Assembly (NCBI GenBank): GCA_043748015.1
Contig: JAYTOA010000169.1
Coordinates: 1 to 64,000, forward strand
Length of the DNA: 64,000 bases
Direction of reading: 5' to 3'
DNA from: JAIBBG01 sp043748015
Lineage (GTDB): Bacteria > Bacteroidota > Bacteroidia > Flavobacteriales_D > Sanyastnellaceae
In this document: positions 52,922 through 61,300 of the stretch, piece by piece
Numbering within the stretch: the first letter of the stretch is position 1
Layout: each line of letters begins with the position of its first letter
Translations under genes and position numbers: made by a program
Notes under the pieces: model-generated
What the model was told of the DNA's origin: nothing
Seen by the model: the letters and a program-made list of their open reading frames with translations, nothing else
Database searches by the model: none

Positions 52922-55672
52922 CTATCTGCAATATTCACAATAGTCACTTTCAACATTGTGTTCAAATTTTTCCAAAGCATAAAGCTGCTCTACCCATTCC
53001 ATCAACGCTGCTTCAAACTCCATCAGCGTTGCGTCGCTAACACTTCTGTCCTTGCCTTCAAGAAAATTATAGCCGTCACCGTGATTCACGAAACTGTAAA
53101 ACCCTGCCTGCATCTTCTCCACCGGAATTCCTGTCCCGGCATACATGTACAAATAAGACAACAACTGCAACTGCTTTGAAGACATCTTGCTTTGAAATAA
53201 TCCAGCAATGTCCTTGCTCAGCGTTACATCTCCAGGAGAAACTTTACCCGTTTTGTAATCCAGGATGTGGTGTACTCCATCTATCTCATCGAGTCGATCG
53301 ATTTTACCTTTGATCGCTATTGGTTTGCTCCAATTATACTTCGACACATCCAGTTCTCTTCGAATACCCAATTCCACGTCGATCAATCTTGAACTGACAT
53401 TATCTGAGTTCCGACTTTCGAGATTTTTGATTTCAAAACGGATGAAATTCTTCAACATATCGCTTGCGACAGAAATAGCCAAACGATTGTAGCCGGAATC
53501 AATCAAGCCGTCATTGTATTCATTGACTATAGCAATTTTTAATCTTTCCCCCAAAGAATTTTTAAGCGATTCGTAGTGACTCTTCTTCGGATAATTTCCC
53601 TTGTGCTCGAGATAAAATTTCTCTAACACATGGTGAATGATGCTCCCAAAGGTTGCGCTGCTCATTTGCTCTTCCGGATTATCTTCTTCACCCAATCCGA
53701 TGATGTATCTGTAGTAAAAATCGAGAGGACAATTGTTGAATTTATTGATGGAAGAAGGTGATAAACCCGCCTTGCAAATTTCATCCAGACGCTTTCGCGC
53801 GAAATCGCTGTTGAGAATTGATTGACCACTTTTCTGCAAATCTTTCAATTTCAATTTATGAAATTCAAAACTGATTCCGCTGTTGTACTGAGGTAACTCA
53901 GCGGTCATTTGCGTGATGTATCTGCTGTGCTCTGTGCCTCGAAAATCGGCAGATACAGAAGAGTAAAACAGACGTATATCAGAAGCGCGTTGTATCAATC
54001 GATAAAAAGTGTACGCGAACATTGCTTCCTTTTCAATCGGCATTGAAAGATGATGATGTTCTCGAAGATCATTCGGAATAAAGCTCTGATCTGAAACACT
54101 TCCCGGAAGAAAATTTTCATTTACATCGAGAATGAAAACATGCTCAAAATCCAATGCACGCGTTTCTACCATACTCAATACTTGAAGTCCGTTGACGGGT
54201 TCGCCTTCATAAAAAATACTCTCCTTTGCTGAAATCAAATCGAACAAACCATGCACAGCCGGCCAATCTTCGAGGTAGCGATGTTCTTTGCACAGCGCAG
54301 ATAAATCAACGAGTACTTCGTTCATCTTGTGATTCGCGGCAATCATAAAAGCGTCATCACTTTCCGGTTCAGCCAGAATATTTCGCAGGCGTAGCAACAC
54401 GGCATCAACCTTCCATTCGGAGTTCAATAATTGCAACGCATTCTTTAATGGAACAAATTCCTCCGCGAACTTCACAAGTGATTTCTGATCGAAGAAAACC
54501 TGATTCGACTTTCGTAGTTTCATCATGAGTTCTGAACATTTCGATGCGTGGTATTTCAGCTGAGCGAGAGCATGGATCCAGTTCAACAACTCTTTGTAAT
54601 GAATTGACCCTTTACTTTTTTGCAACTTCACTCGTAACTGAAAAAGCAAAGTGATCCACTTAGAAGGTAAACTTGACTTAAGGGAAATACCGGCGGCGAT
54701 ATTTACCGGAACGGATAAGTCAGAAATATTGGATAGCACAACTTCCATCGATGTCATGTCGCCGAGCACAACACAAGTATTATTGAGTTCATCAAAACTC
54801 ATCGCTTTAAGCTGATCACATAGAGCTAATGCTTGTGCCACGGAAGTCGCGCATTCATAACACCTGATTGATTTGTCGCCATTCGCAAAATATTCCCCTA
54901 TCCAATTTTGAGGAGGCGAATTTTTAAAAGCACGACGCGCAAAAAACCCCGCCTCGTGTTGAATGTTCTCCAGATAAAACTTGTCTACATCCCATAGCAT
55001 ACGGCAATTGGCGGATTCCCCAATCTTTTCAATAAGCTTTTGTTCAGCCGGTGAGAAAGAAGCCATGCCAATGAAATAATAATTCTTCCCATTGACTGCC
55101 TCCGCTATTGAACATTCTTCTTCTGCCAACTTTCTCAACAACCCTTGATAGCTCCACTTCTTCTTTTGACTTTGCAATTCAGTAAAACCCTCATGCATTG
55201 CTCCCATGCTTGACCAGAATTCGAGGAAGGTTTTCTGGCCCTCAGAGAGATTTTCACTGTTGAAACTCCAACCTTCAATTTCTTTGATGTCACGTAAATC
55301 AGCGAAAACTCGCTTTGCGTTTGCAAGGTTGGAATCTATGTCATTAAAATCCTTTTGAACGATCGATGACCATTTCATGAATGCAGAAAAATCCTCGGGT
55401 GAATTGGTAACTTTAAGATGGCTTTCGTATAGCAACATCATCAACTCCAACTCCGATGCAATTCTCTGATCCGCGAGCGTTGATATTAGCTCCGGCATAA
55501 TAAAAAATGCCGGCGACCAGAATGGTTTATTTATGCTCTGCGATAAATATTTCCTCAGAAACAATCGTGCGCGTTTGGCTGGAACGACGATTACCACGTC
55601 CGACATATCATCAGCATGATTCGCCGATAATTCAGCAGCTACTCTTTCCAGAAATTTCAGGGTTGGTTTCAT
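52922..55672 (-). CDS. addB: PD-(D/E)XK nuclease family protein (AddB-like)
   Basis: 916 aa. The N-terminus (SDVVIVVPAKRARLFLRKYL) is the inactivated helicase beginning of AddB proteins. The C-terminal nuclease has SSINKFNNCPLDFYYRYIIG, IKGKIDRLDEIDGVHHILDY and the Lys of TGKVS. The protein stops at SDYCEYCR: where AddB proteins carry a last FeS Cys a few residues on, this one ends. Cysteine ligands visible are the NNC near 650 and CEYC, so the cluster may be incomplete. Pairs functionally with the AddA-like protein 36 kb away; the two are not in one operon. Confidence 0.82.
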   Translation of the reverse strand: MKPTLKFLERVAAELSANHADDMSDVVIVVPAKRARLFLRKYLSQSINKPFWSPAFFIMPELISTLADQRIASELELMMLLYESHLKVTNSPEDFSAFMKWSSIVQKDFNDIDSNLANAKRVFADLRDIKEIEGWSFNSENLSEGQKTFLEFWSSMGAMHEGFTELQSQKKKWSYQGLLRKLAEEECSIAEAVNGKNYYFIGMASFSPAEQKLIEKIGESANCRMLWDVDKFYLENIQHEAGFFARRAFKNSPPQNWIGEYFANGDKSIRCYECATSVAQALALCDQLKAMSFDELNNTCVVLGDMTSMEVVLSNISDLSVPVNIAAGISLKSSLPSKWITLLFQLRVKLQKSKGSIHYKELLNWIHALAQLKYHASKCSELMMKLRKSNQVFFDQKSLVKFAEEFVPLKNALQLLNSEWKVDAVLLRLRNILAEPESDDAFMIAANHKMNEVLVDLSALCKEHRYLEDWPAVHGLFDLISAKESIFYEGEPVNGLQVLSMVETRALDFEHVFILDVNENFLPGSVSDQSFIPNDLREHHHLSMPIEKEAMFAYTFYRLIQRASDIRLFYSSVSADFRGTEHSRYITQMTAELPQYNSGISFEFHKLKLKDLQKSGQSILNSDFARKRLDEICKAGLSPSSINKFNNCPLDFYYRYIIGLGEEDNPEEQMSSATFGSIIHHVLEKFYLEHKGNYPKKSHYESLKNSLGERLKIAIVNEYNDGLIDSGYNRLAISVASDMLKNFIRFEIKNLESRNSDNVSSRLIDVELGIRRELDVSKYNWSKPIAIKGKIDRLDEIDGVHHILDYKTGKVSPGDVTLSKDIAGLFQSKMSSKQLQLLSYLYMYAGTGIPVEKMQAGFYSFVNHGDGYNFLEGKDRSVSDATLMEFEAALMEWVEQLYALEKFEHNVESDYCEYCR

Positions 55673-55714
55673 TTAGTCAGCGACAAAGAAACAAAGTCGC
55701 GTCAACTTTGCGCT

Positions 55715-55972
55715 ATGAATTTTGAATTTCCGCAATATAGAAAACTGAAAAATGGGCAAAGCTATTATCAGCTGGAGAATCCGTCACTTCTTCACGAAAT
55801 TCAATTGATAGGTCAGCGATGGACAACTCATGACCTTGCTGCCAAAATTTTACCGGAAAGAAATTTATTGACGGATATTCTACTCTGTGCAGATGAAGCG
55901 TACGTGGTAATTGACGCTGCCGAATACGATGCTTTTTTAGCACATTGCGAAACGCATCTCAAAAGATTTTGA
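55715..55972 (+). CDS. Small conserved hypothetical protein
   Basis: 85 aa: MNFEFPQYRKLKNGQSYYQL then a mixed alpha/beta domain (IQLIGQRWTTHDLAAKILPE, LLTDILLCADEAYVVIDAAE). Soluble; it has no signal and no motif. The start is 42 bp from the divergent addB start, and a -7-like CAACTTTG precedes it. Composition and codon use look normal for a gene. Function unknown. Confidence 0.6.
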   Translation: MNFEFPQYRKLKNGQSYYQLENPSLLHEIQLIGQRWTTHDLAAKILPERNLLTDILLCADEAYVVIDAAEYDAFLAHCETHLKRF

Positions 55973-56053
55973 CAATGTCATCATTGCATTGGTGAAAATT
56001 AGTCGTTGGGTATCGGTGAAATGGTTTGCGGATGTCATGACATTTGATGCGCT

Positions 56054-57070
56054 ATGAAATTTCAAGAAAACATTTCACTTAAAAAATTCAACACGTTCGG
56101 TATCGATGCTACAGCAAGGTATTTCGGTGCGTTTGGCAATGAAGATCAACTAGCAGAAATGCTGGATGACGAATTGCTTACCAAGCAAAAACTATTGATA
56201 CTCGGCGGTGGAAGCAACTTACTGCTCACACAGAATTATAACGGCGTCGTACTTAAAAACGAATTGAAAGGCATTGAGCTTTTATCGGAAGACGAATCGT
56301 ACTATATAGTAAAAGCACAAGCAGGAGAAGTGTGGCATCATTTCGTGTTGCATTGTATCGAACACAACTATGCAGGTGTTGAGAATCTTTCGCTCATTCC
56401 CGGATGTGTTGGTGCGAGCCCGATGCAAAACATCGGTGCTTACGGCGTTGAAATCAAAGATGTATTTCATTCTCTAGATGCCATGCACATTCGCGATGGC
56501 TACATAAAATCATTCAGTCTTGCGGAATGTGCTTTTGGTTATCGCGAGAGCATATTTAAAAGAAATGAAAAAGACAATTGGGTGATTCTTTCTGTAACTT
56601 TTAAACTGAATAAACGAGCAGTACTGAACACAACTTATGGCTCCATTGACGAAGAGCTGGATAAAATGAAACTTGACAAGATCACCATCAGAGACGTTTC
56701 TAAGGCGGTCATAAATATCCGTTCATCTAAACTTCCCAATCCTGCAGAAATCGGTAATGCCGGGAGTTTTTTCAAAAACCCTGTAGTGCCCATTGAAGTC
56801 TATGACAAAATTAAATTGAGCTACAACAATGCACCGTGTTATCCAATAAATGACAGTGAAGTAAAAGTACCGGCAGGCTGGTTAATCGAAAGCGCGGGAT
56901 GGAAAGGAAAAAGCTACGATCGATATGGCGTTCACAAAAACCAGGCACTCGTGTTGGTGAATTACGGTGGAGGAACCGGTCAGGAAATTTATGATCTCAG
57001 TAGTGCGATCATTGAAGATATCAGAATCAAATTCGGCATTGTACTAGAGAGAGAAGTGAATATTATCTGA
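56054..57070 (+). CDS. murB: UDP-N-acetylmuramate dehydrogenase (type I MurB)
   Basis: 338 aa, the length of type I MurB. The FAD domain has NTFGIDATARYFGAF, LGGGSNLLLTQNYNG, SLIPGCVGASPMQNIGAYGVEI and a FGYRESIFKR. The catalytic Ser lies in GNAGSFFKNP and the C-terminal PAGWLIESAGWKGK ends with the Glu. It reduces UDP-GlcNAc-enolpyruvate in peptidoglycan synthesis. The 3' flank holds the second copy of the dispersed repeat. Confidence 0.95.
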   Translation: MKFQENISLKKFNTFGIDATARYFGAFGNEDQLAEMLDDELLTKQKLLILGGGSNLLLTQNYNGVVLKNELKGIELLSEDESYYIVKAQAGEVWHHFVLHCIEHNYAGVENLSLIPGCVGASPMQNIGAYGVEIKDVFHSLDAMHIRDGYIKSFSLAECAFGYRESIFKRNEKDNWVILSVTFKLNKRAVLNTTYGSIDEELDKMKLDKITIRDVSKAVINIRSSKLPNPAEIGNAGSFFKNPVVPIEVYDKIKLSYNNAPCYPINDSEVKVPAGWLIESAGWKGKSYDRYGVHKNQALVLVNYGGGTGQEIYDLSSAIIEDIRIKFGIVLEREVNII

Positions 57071-57130
57071 AGCAGGGTTCACCTATCAGCGTCGTAATTC
57101 GTTCCTCGGTATGCAAGAGAGTATTTTTTT

Positions 57131-57353
57131 ATCACGGAGGAATGGAGGATTGGAGGATTGGAGGATTGGAGAAATGGAGATCTTGCAGTGCGCGTTTGAT
57201 CATCAGTTATTGAATTTTGAATCTTTGAATTATCTGAACGGTTTTTGGATATGGCATTTTTGAATTCATTATCACGGAGAATGGAGGACTGGAGAAATGG
57301 AGATCTTGCAGTGCGAATTTGATCATCAGTTTTTGAATCTTGAATTTTGAATT
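57131..57353 (-). repeat. Dispersed intergenic repeat, locus 2 (two units)
   Basis: Reverse-complement copies of the family at 21544-21818. On the minus strand each unit reads GCACTGCAAGATCTCCATTT then CTCC, with TTCAAGATTCAAAAACTGATG nearby. The first unit also contains (GGAGGATT)3 at 57144-57167 on the plus strand. The last unit ends at the stop codon of the PorP/SprF gene. It lies between convergent murB and porP. Confidence 0.85.
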
Positions 57354-58353
57354 AAAATTTTGCGCATGGCATGATCCGAATTTTCTTCGAGCGATTGTTG
57401 TGTTTTGCAGACCATTGGTAAACCAGAGATATTTCATGTGAACCTGCTGAACTTCCAATTCCCAATTTTGACATCGTGATGTCATAGCTGTATCCAAATT
57501 TGTATCTGGCAGCTTGGAAGCCAAGCAGAACGGCTATTGCATCGTGATTGGCATAACCATATCTGTTACTTTTCATCGGCAAACCGCGATACCAGACACC
57601 CAAAATCATTGGGGCAAACTCATAGTAACATCCAAAATCCAGCTGATCAAACTTTTGTTGCGTCTGATAATTCGCGGCAAAGACCATGTAGTGATCAAGC
57701 TTCGTAAGTGAATTTCCTTTGAGTCGCATTCGGATTCCTCCATGTGCAGAAATCTTCCGTGCAAGAGGACTTTCCGTGTAGGAATAAAAAGACTGATCAG
57801 GAGCATTGTTGTGGAATGCGGATAGACCAAACCAAAACTTCGGACCATAGGTCAGCAATCCTGCTCCCATGTCGAAGTAGTTGACAGGTCTTACTGTTCC
57901 TTGCTCCAATGATGGTTGATTTCCGTCACGTATCATTTGATCATAAAAAGTGAGCTTATCAAAATCAATGCTTTTCGTCACATAACCAAATTGCAAAGCA
58001 GGGCGAAAAAACCAATTGCGTTTTATCTGTGCTTCGTATGCATATTGAAACGCGATTCCCGTGGAGCGTAGCGCTCCTGTTCCGGCCTGATCATGATTCA
58101 CTAAGATTCCCATGCCACTGTTGATGTTGGGCATGAACTGATCGAACGACATATTGAAAGCTGTGAAGCCGCCGGGAATTGCAGCCCATTGATTGCGGTA
58201 TTGCGCACTCAAACGACTTTGCACTGATGCTCCTGCAAACGCCGGACTGATGGCCGTTGGAACAGCATAAAACTGCGTGTATTGCTGGTCCTGTGCTTTC
58301 GCATCGGAGATAACAATTGAGAGCAGTAAAGCGATAACATATAATTTTTTCAT
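57352..58353 (-). CDS. PorP/SprF-family T9SS outer-membrane protein
   Basis: 333 aa with signal peptide (KKLYVIALLLSIVISDAKAQ). The mature start QDQQYTQFYAVPTAISPAFA and SRLSAQYRNQWAAIPG are the family hallmarks. A transmembrane beta-barrel with alternating strands follows. SprF-like proteins are needed for secretion or surface attachment of the giant PKD-type protein encoded beside them. This gene is 40 bp downstream of the giant protein gene, in the same orientation, likely co-transcribed. Confidence 0.93.
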   Translation of the reverse strand: MKKLYVIALLLSIVISDAKAQDQQYTQFYAVPTAISPAFAGASVQSRLSAQYRNQWAAIPGGFTAFNMSFDQFMPNINSGMGILVNHDQAGTGALRSTGIAFQYAYEAQIKRNWFFRPALQFGYVTKSIDFDKLTFYDQMIRDGNQPSLEQGTVRPVNYFDMGAGLLTYGPKFWFGLSAFHNNAPDQSFYSYTESPLARKISAHGGIRMRLKGNSLTKLDHYMVFAANYQTQQKFDQLDFGCYYEFAPMILGVWYRGLPMKSNRYGYANHDAIAVLLGFQAARYKFGYSYDITMSKLGIGSSAGSHEISLVYQWSAKHNNRSKKIRIMPCAKF

Positions 58354-58393
58354 GTTCTTTCAGGTTTGGTTTTCACATCATTCATGCTTCATC

Positions 58394-61300
58394 TTACTTA
58401 ATAATTAATGTCACATCACCACTGCGTTCTATGTTCTGACCGTCGACGAATGTGGCTCTAACCTTCCACACGTAAACGTCTTGTTTGACCAACTCGTCTC
58501 GATAGTATCCATCCCATCCACGATTCACGTCATTGCTTTCAAAAAGCAACTCGCCCCACTTATTGAAAATCTGCAACTGATATTTCGCAACGCCTTTGTT
58601 TATTGGGAAAAACACGTCATTATCGAAACTCCGTGGATCATACACCCCTCCGCTGCTTCCATTTGTATTTGGTGAGAATGCATTCGGGAAATCAATAATG
58701 CCCGAAGCTGATGCATGCACTACATCAGGCAAGGTTAAAGTATCCGGACAATTGAATGTGTTGTTCGCAATCAATTGAATACTGTATGATCCCTCAGCTT
58801 GATAATAGTAAAGCGGATTTGGCGCTGTCGATGTATTGCCATCGCCGAAATCCCATTGATATGAATCTGCAAATTGCGACATGTTCAAGCAGTAAACAGG
58901 ATCGCCTGGCACGTTCACATTATTTGGAGTAACAACAAATGCTGCGTGCGCCTGAGGATACACATGAATGATCTGATTGTGCGTCATTTGATCCGATGCG
59001 CCATTTGGACCAATAATCGTAAGTGTTACAGAGTATGTTCCAGGTTGGTAATAAGTGTAAACCGGATCGGTTGCATTCGCTGTTCCGCCATCGCCGAAAG
59101 CCCAAGTTGACGCAATTGCGTTTTCACTGAGGTTCGTAAACGCCACTTCGAGTGGCGCGCAACCTTCTGCCGGACCTTCAAAATCTGCATGCGGCGCCGG
59201 AGGTAAAATTTGGACCAATTGATAAGCAGTATCACTGCATGAGCCGTTGGTTACTGTTAATTGGATATTGTAATTGCCCCATGCCGAATATGTGTATGGA
59301 GCAGGATTTGTTTCATAAATAAATTCAGCATTTCCCATGTTCCAGGCACTGCTGAGTGTGCCACCAACCGTCATGTTTTCTAAGGCAACTGTAGCGTTGG
59401 GCCATGTCTGCACTGTAGGCGTGGCATTGAATGCCGCCAATGGATTTGCATAAACATGCACATTCGTATAAGCTGTGTCTGTGCAACCGAAACTATCATA
59501 AAGCACATACATCACAGTATATATCGTGTCGGTTATTCCCCAATTGAAGAAGGTGTGCGTAGGTTCATATTCAGAAGAAACATCTCCATCTCCAAAATTC
59601 CAGAAGTAATTATTTCCTCCGGTACTTGTGTTGTCGAAATAAACCGGCAGTGGCGAACATCCATGATCTACAGAATAAAAACTCGCAGTGATTGGTGGAG
59701 CGATATCAATAGTCAACTGCGTTGAATTCATACAACCATAATCTGAATACGCCTGAAGTGAAATGTGATAAGTGTAAATGTTGCTTGTGACATTCACGTA
59801 TTGGTAATCATGATAAAGATCTGCGTTTGTTGATGTCTGGCCAGTTCCGTATGACCACTGATATGTCGTCGCACCTATTGAACCGTTATAAAAAGTGGCA
59901 ACTGTGGGATAGCAACCCATTGTGGTATCGATCTGCGCAATAGCCACCGGAGTGTGCATTACCTGAATCACTCTGCTCGCTGTATCTGTGCAACCAAAGT
60001 TGTTCATCGCGATCAATGTTGCGGTGAAATCAGAATCGTTGTTGTTTCCTGTTGTATAAATATGAGATGGAGAAGTCTGTTGCGACACTTGTGCATCGCC
60101 AAAAGTCCATTGATAAGAAACAGCACCAACACTCTGATTGCTGAAGAAGGCGTTGAATGGCGAACAACCAATCGTATCAGCATTGAATGCTGCAACCACT
60201 GCCGGATACAAGCTAAATACAGCCGAAGTTGTATCGACACATCCATTGATTGTTGTAGCCGTGAGCGACACCGTATAAGTAGTTGCTCCGTTGATCGGAA
60301 CACCAAAATTGTGTGTGTGCTGTGCACTATTAATCTGCGAAGTTTGACCATCGCCATAGTTCCAATTGAAGATTGTTGCTACTGTTGATGTGTTGGTGAA
60401 TTCAATCGGAGAAGGAACACACGCCGCACTTTCACTCATTGTGAAATCAGCTACGGGTCTCGGATAAATCGTCAACGGCATTGTTGTTTGAACATTGCAA
60501 CCATATGCAGATGACACAAGCAATTGCACGTTGTACACTTGAATTGTGTCTGAAGTATTGACGAAGTAAATTGTCGGATTCGCCATGATGGCTTGCACGC
60601 CATTTCCAAAATCCCAGTTGTATGCCACACCATTCACACTCGTATTTTGGAAGGCAACATTCACAGGTGAACAATGAGCGCCGGGATCCAAAAATGAAGC
60701 TTGCACTGTCGGATAAACTTGTATTGTAACACTTGCCTGACTCGTGCAACCTTCATTTGAAGAGGTACTGAGCATGACAACAAAGTCCATAACGGAGTTA
60801 GAGTTGTTCAGGTAAGTATGCGTGTGATCTAAACTCGCTTCGGTTGAAGTTGTTCCATCACCGTAAGACCAGTTAACGATATCCGCATTGATAGAAGTGT
60901 TGTTGAAATTGACTGTCAAAGGAGAACAACCACTCAGCGCACTCGGCGTGAATTCCGCTACAGGCGTAGGATTCATGACCAGATCTTTATGCGCTGTATC
61001 CGTACAACCATGAATGGAAGTTGCGATCAGCATGATGTCATATACAAGTGGATCACCCGTTTCATTCGTAAAATAAGAAGTTGGATTGGGCATTGCGGAA
61101 ACCGCACCATTGCCAAATTCCCACATATAGGTTGAAGCATTCACGCTGCTATTGGTAAATGCAACTGTTGCAGGAGCGCAGTGAATTCCGGGATCGCCGA
61201 AATTGGCAATAGCCGGTGGATAAACTGTAATTGTAATATTTGATATGGCTGAGCATCCTTCATCTGTCAATGTAGAAAGTATCACATTGAACGTTTGCGC

